From an uncultured Flavobacterium sp. (GTDB lineage Bacteria; Bacteroidota; Bacteroidia; Flavobacteriales; Flavobacteriaceae): 6,296 nucleotides of DNA. Each line of letters begins with the position of its first letter. The stretch's first letter is position 1. A model generated the notes under the pieces. The model was not told the origin of the DNA, searched no databases, and saw nothing but the letters and a program-made list of their open reading frames with translations. The position numbers were made by a program, and so were the translations under genes. The stretch spans positions 1-6,296 of the forward strand of contig CAMLFV010000157.1 of NCBI GenBank assembly GCA_946479395.1. The letters are read 5' to 3'. Shown here one piece after another: positions 1-5,711 of this stretch.

Positions 1-530
1 GAGGGGTATTTGTAAACGGTTGGAAAGTAACCACTGCAGATATAGCAGCATCAAACGGAGTGATCCATTCTATTGAGCGTGTATTAATGCCACCTACACA
101 AAACATTGTACAAATGGCGCAAGCAAACCCTAACTTAACTTATTTAGTGGCAGCTGTTTTACGTGCTAGTGAAGGTTCAACAAACGTTGCCAATGTACTT
201 GCAACAACAAATAATCTTACTGTATTTGCACCAACTAATGAAGCATTTATTGACGCTGGTTTTCCTACCATCGCATCAATACAGAGTGCAGATCCAGCTA
301 CTTTAACTTCCATATTAACCTATCACGTGATTGCGGCTCGTGCGTTCTCATCTGATTTATCAAATGGTCAGTCACTAAATACAGTAAACGGCGGAACATT
401 AATGGTAGCCTTAGGAAGTCAAGCAACTGTAAAAGGAAACAGCAATAGTACGCCTTCAACAATTACATCAGTAAATATGCTGGCAACAAATGGAGTAGTT
501 CATTTAATTGACCGTGTTTTACTTCCGTAA
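1..530 (+). CDS. FAS1 (fasciclin) domain protein, 3' part; 5' end outside window
   Basis: The reading frame is open from base 3 with no true start, so this is the C-terminal 175 residues of a longer protein. A GTG at 60 is only an internal Val codon. The first ~30 visible residues are the tail of one FAS1 domain, ending in the conserved H2-type box (ASNGVIHSIERVLMP, through about 92). A second, apparently complete FAS1 domain follows to the C terminus: the H1-type segment TVFAPTNEAF lies at 219-248, the Tyr-His pair at 321-326, and the closing box GVVHLIDRVLLP just before the stop. FAS1 domains are extracellular adhesion or matrix modules. Flavobacterial members are usually secreted or lipid-anchored, but the signal peptide would lie upstream and cannot be seen. 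The domain order implies at least two tandem FAS1 units. Translation ends in three consecutive in-frame stops (TAA TAA TAG, 528-536), followed by a strong terminator. The ligand and physiological role are unknown. Confidence 0.93.
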   Translation, partial: GVFVNGWKVTTADIAASNGVIHSIERVLMPPTQNIVQMAQANPNLTYLVAAVLRASEGSTNVANVLATTNNLTVFAPTNEAFIDAGFPTIASIQSADPATLTSILTYHVIAARAFSSDLSNGQSLNTVNGGTLMVALGSQATVKGNSNSTPSTITSVNMLATNGVVHLIDRVLLP

Positions 531-560
531 TAATAGTTAGATTTTATTTTATTGAGTATT

Positions 561-593
561 AAAACCGTCTCGTAAGTTGAGACGGTTTTTTTT
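561..593 (+). terminator. Intrinsic terminator of the FAS1 gene
   Basis: A perfect 11-bp stem pairs AAAACCGTCTC (561-571) with GAGACGGTTTT (579-589) around a 7-nt loop, and a run of eight T (586-593) follows on the + strand. It lies about 30 bp after the FAS1 stop. Because it sits between convergent genes it might also stop leftward transcription, but on the - strand the U-tract is only four bases and lies inside the stem, so the rightward role is much stronger. Confidence 0.9.
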
Positions 594-601
594 ATAAATA
601 C

Positions 602-619
602 TAGCAAGATAAATTGCTA
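602..619 (-). terminator. Small hairpin after the GlmU-like gene, possible weak terminator
   Basis: TAGCAA (602-607) and TTGCTA (614-619) form a perfect 6-bp stem with a 6-nt loop, 14 bp beyond the stop of the leftward GlmU-like gene. On the - strand it is followed by the loosely U-rich GTATTTAT rather than a clean U-run. It could slow or end leftward transcription alone or with the larger hairpin at 561-589. The stem is short and may be chance. Confidence 0.3.
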
Positions 620-632
620 TTTACATCATTTT

Positions 633-1811
633 TTAGGACAATTTCTGCCACTCTTTAGTTTCATTAAAAATGTGGGTTAAAATATCTTCGTCTAAATCGG
701 TAAAATCAATATTACGGCGACTCATAACAATTTTAGCGGTTTCAAAAGCTTTTACCGGCAAATATGCCTGCGTTCCTTGTGCACCGCCCCATGTAAAATT
801 CGGAATGTAATTTCTTGGAAAACCTGCACCAAAAATATTTGCTGCTACACCAACAACCGTACCCGTATTAAACATGGTGTTAATGCCGCATTTACTGTGA
901 TCGCCCATCATTAAACCGCAAAACTGCAAACCGGTATTTTCAAAACGTTCGGTATCGTAGTTCCACAACTTAACCGATTCGTAATTATTTTTAAGGTTAG
1001 AATTGTTACTGTCTGCACCAATATTACACCATTCGCCCAAAACGGCATTTCCTAAAAATCCGTCGTGACCTTTGTTTGAATACGCAAAAAGAACCGAATT
1101 GTTAATTTCACCACCAACACGAGAATGCGGACCAACCGTTGTTGCTCCGTAAATTTTTGTTGCCAGTTTAACCTGCGCATGATCGCACAATGCAAAAGGC
1201 CCGCGAATAACAGACCCTTCCATAATTTCGGCATCTTTTCCAATATAAATAGGTCCGGTTGTGGCATTTAAAGTACAAAAATTTAAAACCGCACCTTCTT
1301 CAATAAAAATATTCTCAGCTCCTATAACATTTACGGATGAAGGAATTGGTTGTGATTTACGGTCTTGTGTAAGCAGCTCAAAATCATCGCGAATTGCCTG
1401 ATCGTTCTTCTGGAAAATATCCCAGGTATGTTCTACCTGCAAACACTCTTCTTCAATTTCTAATAAATCATAATCATCAAAAACTACTTCTTCTTGTTCA
1501 TCTGTGGTATAAAAAGCAATAATTTCATCGTTTTGAACAATTGCCTGATTTGGCTGTAAAAACTGAATCATTTCAACCAAAACTTCATTCGGACAAAACG
1601 ATGCGTTAATCATTACGTTTTCTGCCATTTCAACCATCGGAAATTTATCAGACAAATATTCTTCGGTTACCGTAGTTGTTGTAGTTCCCAAATACTTTTC
1701 CCACTTTTCACGAATGGTTAAAATTCCAATACGGATATCGGCAACAGGTCGGGTAAATGTAAACGGCAATAGGTTGTTACGCACAGATCCGTCGTATAAT
1801 ATGTAGTTCAT
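633..1811 (-). CDS. GlmU-like sugar-phosphate nucleotidyltransferase / N-acetyltransferase
   Basis: This 392-residue protein has the two-part layout of the Bacteroidota 'alternative GlmU' family: a diverged nucleotidyltransferase-like N-terminal half (about 1-150) and a left-handed parallel beta-helix of hexapeptide repeats (about 160-340). Hexapeptide turns are visible around 168-205, 220-240 and 250-270. The segment K247-G-H-D-G-F-L-G254 followed by NIGA (263-266) and N-N-Y (275-277) lines up with the GlmU acetyltransferase core (K..H..YLGDA..G...NIGAG...NY), placing His249 where the GlmU catalytic base lies. The N-terminal half lacks the LxxGxGTxM nucleotide-binding loop and instead starts with LYDGSVRNNLLPFTFTRP (5-22). 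A cytoplasmic role in making UDP-GlcNAc or a related activated amino sugar for the envelope is likely from the family; uridyltransferase activity is less certain than acetyltransferase activity. The ATG at 1811 begins the conserved MNYILYDG start. It lies leftward of rpmE2, but a terminator separates the two genes. Confidence 0.85.
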   Translation of the reverse strand: MNYILYDGSVRNNLLPFTFTRPVADIRIGILTIREKWEKYLGTTTTTVTEEYLSDKFPMVEMAENVMINASFCPNEVLVEMIQFLQPNQAIVQNDEIIAFYTTDEQEEVVFDDYDLLEIEEECLQVEHTWDIFQKNDQAIRDDFELLTQDRKSQPIPSSVNVIGAENIFIEEGAVLNFCTLNATTGPIYIGKDAEIMEGSVIRGPFALCDHAQVKLATKIYGATTVGPHSRVGGEINNSVLFAYSNKGHDGFLGNAVLGEWCNIGADSNNSNLKNNYESVKLWNYDTERFENTGLQFCGLMMGDHSKCGINTMFNTGTVVGVAANIFGAGFPRNYIPNFTWGGAQGTQAYLPVKAFETAKIVMSRRNIDFTDLDEDILTHIFNETKEWQKLS

Positions 1812-1840
1812 TTTTATGCTTTTTTAAAGGCTTAAAGTTA

Positions 1841-1848
1841 CAAAGTTT
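1841..1848 (-). promoter_or_regulatory. Possible -7 element for the GlmU-like gene
   Basis: On the - strand this reads AAACTTTG, five of the six defined bases of the flavobacterial TAnnTTTG element, about 29 bp before the start codon. The nearest upstream TTG is about 24 bp away, longer than usual. A promoter is expected somewhere here because a terminator separates this gene from rpmE2, but this site is only a weak candidate. Confidence 0.25.
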
Positions 1849-1873
1849 TTATTAAGTTAAGGTAAATATAAAC

Positions 1874-1901
1874 AAAAAGCCCTACTAAAAAGTAAGGCTT
1901 T
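1874..1901 (-). terminator. Intrinsic terminator of rpmE2
   Basis: On the - strand AAAGCCTTACT pairs with AGTAGGGCTTT across a TTTT loop (1887-1890), giving an 11-bp stem with one G-U wobble and a following TTTTTGTTT tract. On the + strand the same position would be a C-A mismatch and there is no useful U-tract, so the signal works leftward. It begins about 22 bp after the rpmE2 stop and ends 62 bp before the start of the GlmU-like gene. Confidence 0.85.
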
Positions 1902-1923
1902 GATATTTTGATGAATCCAAAAA

Positions 1924-2175
1924 TTATTTTTTGAATTTAGCGTATTTGTTTTTGAATTTATCGATACGACCTGCTGTATCAATTAATTTAGATTTACCTG
2001 TGTAGAATGGGTGCGATGTACGCGAAATCTCCATTTTATAAACTGGGTACTCTACTCCATCAACTTCAATTGTTTCTTTTGTATCAACTGTTGATTTTGT
2101 GATGAATACGTCATCGTTAGACATATCTTTAAACGCTACTAATCTGTAATTTTCTGGGTGAAGACCTTGTTTCAT
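1924..2175 (-). CDS. rpmE2: 50S ribosomal protein bL31, type B (zinc-independent)
   Basis: This 83-residue basic protein belongs to the large ribosomal subunit, where bL31 takes part in the protein bridge between subunits. The N-terminal [17 protein letters not shown], the centre [33 protein letters not shown] (38-70) and the Lys-rich tail ([11 protein letters not shown]) are typical of the type B form. There is no cysteine, so the CxxC-type zinc site of type A L31 is absent, as is usual for this paralogue. The start ATG (2173-2175) matches the family N terminus; it is preceded by ACAAGATTTACA, with A residues rather than a Shine-Dalgarno sequence, normal for Bacteroidota ribosomal protein genes. 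The gene is transcribed alone: its own promoter lies at 2287-2316 and its own terminator at 1874-1901. The leader of about 105 nt is unusually long for such a small gene. Confidence 0.97.
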   Translation of the reverse strand: MKQGLHPENYRLVAFKDMSNDDVFITKSTVDTKETIEVDGVEYPVYKMEISRTSHPFYTGKSKLIDTAGRIDKFKNKYAKFKK

Positions 2176-2280
2176 TGTAAATCTTGTTTTAAATTAATTG
2201 GCTGTTTCTTGTTCTGATGCTTTTATCTTTCAAAAAGGTATAAACAAAACAACAGCTTTTTATGTAATTGTTTATTTTTC
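2176..2280 (-). promoter_or_regulatory. Long 5' leader of rpmE2, possible regulatory RNA structure
   Basis: This AT-rich stretch would be the untranslated leader if the promoter at 2287-2316 is used. In the - strand RNA, GCUGUU (2256-2251) can pair with AACAGC (2206-2201). Past one G-A mismatch the helix could continue three more pairs, including one U-G wobble, enclosing a loop of about 40 nt. The helix is modest and untested. bL31 is known to regulate its own mRNA through the 5' untranslated region in E. coli, so a control element here is plausible but not shown. Confidence 0.3.
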
Positions 2281-2286
2281 AGAATG

Positions 2287-2316
2287 CAAATTTAATAACA
2301 TATTTTTAATCTGCAA
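2287..2316 (-). promoter_or_regulatory. Promoter of rpmE2 (flavobacterial -33/-7 type)
   Basis: Read on the - strand there is TTG (2316-2314), a 19-bp spacer, and TAAATTTG (2294-2287), a full match to the Bacteroidota TTG / TAnnTTTG arrangement with typical spacing. Transcription would begin near 2280, leaving a leader of about 105 nt before the rpmE2 ATG. No comparably good match lies closer to the gene; the nearest candidate (TACCTTTT at 2240-2233) lacks the final G and a spaced TTG. Confidence 0.65.
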
Positions 2317-2367
2317 GCATAACTTTATACTTTTTTTTATCATGAAACAACAAAATTTTCTACCGCC

Positions 2368-2383
2368 TATTTTTGTATATTTG
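2368..2383 (+). promoter_or_regulatory. Promoter of the DUF4199-led operon, two adjoining -7 elements
   Basis: TATTTTTG (2368-2375) and TATATTTG (2376-2383) are two back-to-back full matches to TAnnTTTG. The second ends 26 bp before the start codon at 2410, giving a short leader of about 20 nt. No TTG stands at the expected -33 distance from either one, only a T-run at 2356-2359, so the upstream element is weak or replaced by an activator. Confidence 0.6.
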
Positions 2384-2409
2384 TAAGATTTTATAAAATT
2401 CATAAAACC

Positions 2410-2961
2410 ATGAATACTATCAGTAAAACAACAGGTTTAACATTTGGCTATATTTTAATGGCTTACTACGCATTGGTTAACCTAATTGTTTTCTTTGCAG
2501 ATTATACGTTATTCGTAAAATCGTACCTAACCATTGTAAATATGGTTGTTGTTTTAATTTTAGGGATTTGCTGTGTTTGGATCACCAAAAGACGCTTAAA
2601 CAACCTTATAACTTTTAAAGAAGGTTTTACTGCCTTTTTTATAATGATTGTTTTAGGTTTCCTTGCAAACTACATTATACAGTATATATTGTTCAACTTT
2701 GTAAACCCCGAAGCAAAGATAGTTAACAATGAGCTGATGATTGAAATGACGCAGAAAATTGGTAAAGATTTAAATTTATCTGAAGCTGAAATTAACGATA
2801 AAATTAAGGAAGTAAACAATGGTGCAGATGATAATTTCTCACCAAAAGTATTATTTTTCAGTTACGCGCAAACCATTTTAGGTTCATCAATTGCAGGTTT
2901 GTTAATTGCATTGACCTTTAAAAACAGATCAGAACTTTCAACACCAAGAAACAACCAATAA
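2410..2961 (+). CDS. DUF4199 domain-containing inner-membrane protein
   Basis: This 183-residue protein is an integral membrane protein of the DUF4199 family, which is common in Bacteroidota and has no established biochemical function. Four hydrophobic helices are visible at about 9-31, 36-58, 71-97 and 146-170. A charged loop (about 98-145), rich in Lys, Glu and Asn, separates helices three and four, and a short polar tail follows. The FKEGF segment (69-73) opening the third helix is typical of the family. The ATG at 2410 directly follows a flavobacterial promoter and starts just before the first helix, so the start is secure. Its stop overlaps the next start by one base (TAATG at 2959-2963), so the downstream glycosyltransferase is probably translated by coupling. 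A role supporting that envelope glycosyltransferase is possible from position only. Confidence 0.88.
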   Translation: MNTISKTTGLTFGYILMAYYALVNLIVFFADYTLFVKSYLTIVNMVVVLILGICCVWITKRRLNNLITFKEGFTAFFIMIVLGFLANYIIQYILFNFVNPEAKIVNNELMIEMTQKIGKDLNLSEAEINDKIKEVNNGADDNFSPKVLFFSYAQTILGSSIAGLLIALTFKNRSELSTPRNNQ

Positions 2962-3920
2962 TGAACCTAACGATTTTAATTCCTTTATTGAACGAAGCCG
3001 AATCGCTGCCCGAATTGTACCGTTGGATTACAAAAGTAATGCAGCAGCACAACTATTCGTACGAAGTTGTTTTTATTGATGACGGAAGCACCGATGAATC
3101 TTGGGATATTATTGATGATCTTTCTAAAAACGATTCCAATGTAAAAGGAATTCGTTTTCAGAAAAATTTTGGAAAATCGCAGGCATTACACGCCGGTTTT
3201 GCTATAGCAAATGGCGATGTTGTTATTACCATGGATGCCGATCTGCAGGACAGTCCCGATGAAATTCCCGATTTATACAACATGATCGTTAATCAAAAAT
3301 TTGATTTGGTTTCGGGTTGGAAAAAGAAACGTTATGATTCCATCGTATCCAAAAACCTTCCGTCAAAATTATTCAATTGGGCAGCACGTAAAACATCGGG
3401 CGTTCAACTAAACGATTTTAACTGTGGTTTAAAGGCTTACAGCAATAAAGTAGTAAAAAATATCGATGTTTATGGCGAAATGCATCGTTACATTCCCGTG
3501 TTGGCAAAAAATGCAGGTTTCAATAAAATCGGTGAAAAAGTAGTACAGCATCAGGCTCGTAAATACGGAGTTTCAAAATTTGGAATGAGTCGGTTTGTAA
3601 ATGGCTTTTTAGATTTAATCACCATTTGGTTTTTATCAAAATTCGGTAAAAGACCTATGCATTTGTTTGGCGCGTTAGGCGTTATCATGTTCATTGTAGG
3701 TTTTTGCAGTGCGGCATTTATCGGCGTTTACAAACTGTACAAACTTTCAATGCACGAACCCGCAATTTTAATAGCTAACAATCCGTGGTTTTATATATCG
3801 CTTACCGCAATGATATTGGGCACACAATTGTTTTTGGCAGGTTTCTTGGGCGAAATTATCCTAAGAACAAAAAACAACGAACCGCGTTACAAAATTTCCA
3901 CAAAAAGCAACTTAACTTAA
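2961..3920 (+). CDS. Family 2 glycosyltransferase, polyprenyl-phosphate (GtrB/ArnC/DPM1-like) type
   Basis: This 319-residue enzyme has a cytoplasmic GT-A domain (about 1-215) and two C-terminal membrane helices (about 234-257 and 276-301), the layout of bacterial enzymes that move a sugar from a nucleotide donor to undecaprenyl phosphate. Visible motifs are IPLLNE (7-12), nucleotide-binding DDGSTD (40-45), the metal-binding DADLQD (92-97), the acceptor-side DFNCGLKAY (152-160) and GEMHRYIP (172-179), and the basic HQARKYGVSKFG (197-208) seen in DPM1-like enzymes. Length and motif spacing are complete, and all expected acidic residues are present. The donor sugar cannot be read from the sequence. 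The start at 2961 overlaps the DUF4199 stop by one base, which fits the conserved N terminus MNLTILIPLLNE. The likely product is a lipid-linked sugar for modification of a surface polymer; GT2 hexosyl- or N-acetylhexosaminyl-transferases with other acceptors remain possible. Confidence 0.9.
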   Translation: MNLTILIPLLNEAESLPELYRWITKVMQQHNYSYEVVFIDDGSTDESWDIIDDLSKNDSNVKGIRFQKNFGKSQALHAGFAIANGDVVITMDADLQDSPDEIPDLYNMIVNQKFDLVSGWKKKRYDSIVSKNLPSKLFNWAARKTSGVQLNDFNCGLKAYSNKVVKNIDVYGEMHRYIPVLAKNAGFNKIGEKVVQHQARKYGVSKFGMSRFVNGFLDLITIWFLSKFGKRPMHLFGALGVIMFIVGFCSAAFIGVYKLYKLSMHEPAILIANNPWFYISLTAMILGTQLFLAGFLGEIILRTKNNEPRYKISTKSNLT

Positions 3921-3931
3921 TATAAAACATA

Positions 3932-3963
3932 GACCTCAACTGGTTTTTGAAACCTGTGAAGTC
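3932..3963. repeat. Imperfect palindrome between glycosyltransferase and mutase genes
   Basis: The left arm (3932-3946, GACCTCAACTGGTTT) and right arm (3950-3963, AAACCTGTGAAGTC) are inverted copies around the centre TTG. They pair with one bulged A, one C-A mismatch and one T-T mismatch. No U-tract follows on either strand, so it is not an intrinsic terminator. It resembles short palindromes built on GACCTCACAGGTTT-like arms that I recall from intergenic regions of flavobacterial genomes; this copy would be degenerate. Only one copy is in the window. Confidence 0.5.
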
Positions 3964-3980
3964 AGAAAAAAAAATAAAAA

Positions 3981-5711
3981 ATGGAAATCCCAAAAAACAT
4001 ATTAGAACAAAGCAATAAATGGATTCAAGATCCTTTTGATGTTGAAACACAAAACTTGGTTAAAGAATTGCTGACTTCTTCTCCAAAAGAATTAGAAGAC
4101 GCTTTTTACCGCAATTTAGAATTCGGAACCGGCGGAATGCGCGGAATTATGGGCGTTGGTACCAACCGAATCAACAAATACACTTTAGGTAAAAACACGC
4201 AAGGATTATCGCAATATTTAAAGCAGAGTTTTCCAAACGAACAAATTAAGGTAGCAATTGCTTACGATTGCCGCCACAACAGTAAATCGTTGGCAAAAGT
4301 GGTTGCCGATGTTTTTTCTGCAAACGGAGTTAAAGTGTTTTTGTTTGAAGATTTACGTCCAACCCCGGAATTATCTTTTGCGGTTAAATATTTAAATTGT
4401 CATGCTGGAATTGTTTTAACAGCATCGCACAATCCACCGGAATACAACGGTTACAAAGTTTATTGGCAAGATGGCGGACAGTTGGTTCCACCGCAAGACA
4501 AGGAAATTATTCAAGTAATTGACAATTTAGACTATTCGGATATTTTGTTCGATTCAAATCCGGAATTAATTGAATACATCGGTACAGAAATCGATGAAGC
4601 TTTTACACAATCATCAATTGAAAATGCTACGTTTAATTTGCCTGAAGGTGCACGCGAAAACTTAAAAATCGTTTACACATCTCTGCACGGAACATCGATC
4701 AAAGCCATTCCGAATGTTTTGGAAAAAGCTGGTTACACCAATGTGAATATTGTGGCAGAACAGGCAGATCCCAACGGAGATTTCCCTACGGTTAAATCGC
4801 CAAACCCAGAAGAACCTGAAGCGTTGAAAATGGCAATTGATCTGGCAAACGAAACAAATGCCGATATTGTTATTGGAACTGATCCGGATTCTGACCGATT
4901 AGGGATTGCCGTTCGCGATAATGAAGGGAAAATGATTTTGTTAAACGGAAATCAGGCAATGGTTGTTATGACTGCCTTTTTGTTGGAACAATGGAAACGC
5001 GATGGAAAATTAGAAGGTAAAAAACATTTTATAGGATCAACCATTGTATCAACTCCAATGATTTTGGCACTTGCCGAAGCTTATGAAGTTGATTGTAAAG
5101 TTGGTTTAACCGGTTTTAAATGGATTGCTAAATTCATTAAAGATTTCCCTGAACAAAAATTTATCGGCGGTGGCGAAGAAAGTTTTGGTTATATGGTGGG
5201 CGATGCTGTTCGCGATAAAGACGCGGTTGCATCAACCTTGTTAATCTGCGAAATTGCTGCTATTGCAAAAGCATCGGGTTCATCGGTTTACAAAGAACTG
5301 CAAAACCTGTATGCCGATTTTGGTTATTACAAGGAACATTTAATTTCGTTGACCAAAAAAGGAAAAGACGGAGCCGAAGAAATTGCAAAAATGATGACCG
5401 AATTACGCAATAATCCTTTAAAAGAAATTGCGGGTGAGCGTGTTGTTTTTGTGGAAGATTATCAAAGTTCGATAGCTACTAATTTATTTTCGAATGAAAC
5501 CGAACCTTTGTTCTTGCCAAAATCAAACGTGTTGATTTATTATTTAGAAGACGGGTCTAAAATTTGTGCACGACCAAGTGGAACCGAGCCTAAAATCAAG
5601 TTTTATTTCAGCACCAACACACCTATTGAAAATGTTGAAGAAATAAAAGATGCCGACGAATATCTATCAGATAAAATTCAACGCATTATTAACGATATGA
5701 ATTTAAATTAA
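3981..5711 (+). CDS. Phospho-sugar mutase (phosphoglucomutase/phosphomannomutase family)
   Basis: This 576-residue cytosolic enzyme of the alpha-D-phosphohexomutase superfamily interconverts hexose 1-phosphate and 6-phosphate. All four active-site elements are intact: the phosphoserine loop TASHNP (147-152, catalytic Ser149), the Mg-binding loop DPDSDR (301-306), the sugar-binding loop GGGEESFG (396-403), and the phosphate-binding loop RPSGTEP (531-537). The early FGTGGMRG (48-55) is also typical. At about 575 residues it fits the long PgcA-like bacterial group rather than the ~450-residue GlmM or PMM enzymes, so glucose-phosphate (or mixed glucose/mannose) specificity is likelier than glucosamine-phosphate. 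The ATG at 3981 is preceded by A9-T-A5, an A-rich initiation region with no Shine-Dalgarno. The 60-bp gap from the glycosyltransferase has no terminator and no good promoter, so cotranscription from 2368-2383 is likely. Its stop overlaps the ABC-exporter start (TAATG, 5709-5713). Confidence 0.94.
   Translation: MEIPKNILEQSNKWIQDPFDVETQNLVKELLTSSPKELEDAFYRNLEFGTGGMRGIMGVGTNRINKYTLGKNTQGLSQYLKQSFPNEQIKVAIAYDCRHNSKSLAKVVADVFSANGVKVFLFEDLRPTPELSFAVKYLNCHAGIVLTASHNPPEYNGYKVYWQDGGQLVPPQDKEIIQVIDNLDYSDILFDSNPELIEYIGTEIDEAFTQSSIENATFNLPEGARENLKIVYTSLHGTSIKAIPNVLEKAGYTNVNIVAEQADPNGDFPTVKSPNPEEPEALKMAIDLANETNADIVIGTDPDSDRLGIAVRDNEGKMILLNGNQAMVVMTAFLLEQWKRDGKLEGKKHFIGSTIVSTPMILALAEAYEVDCKVGLTGFKWIAKFIKDFPEQKFIGGGEESFGYMVGDAVRDKDAVASTLLICEIAAIAKASGSSVYKELQNLYADFGYYKEHLISLTKKGKDGAEEIAKMMTELRNNPLKEIAGERVVFVEDYQSSIATNLFSNETEPLFLPKSNVLIYYLEDGSKICARPSGTEPKIKFYFSTNTPIENVEEIKDADEYLSDKIQRIINDMNLN

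Noticed and set aside
60..62. GTG as the start of a 156-residue FAS1 protein
   Set aside because: The frame is open upstream to base 3 and encodes the conserved end of a preceding FAS1 domain, so the GTG is an internal Val.
1052..1267. 71-codon leftward reading frame
   Set aside because: It lies wholly inside the GlmU-like gene in another frame of the same strand and resembles no family.
1673..1690. Short repeat coding five Thr in a row in the GlmU-like protein
   Set aside because: Mixed ACT/ACA/ACG codons give no clean microsatellite; it is probably a simple linker.
2198..2386. 62-codon rightward reading frame in the divergent intergenic region
   Set aside because: It overlaps both promoters, has Phe/Ile-rich AT-driven composition and no recognisable domain, and would end inside the operon promoter.
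3932..3963. Intrinsic terminator after the glycosyltransferase
   Set aside because: No T-run follows on the + strand (A-rich instead), and leftward there is no gene to terminate.
3856..4050. 64-codon leftward reading frame
   Set aside because: It is antisense to the end of the glycosyltransferase and start of the mutase; its Phe/Leu-rich product reflects the A-rich + strand.
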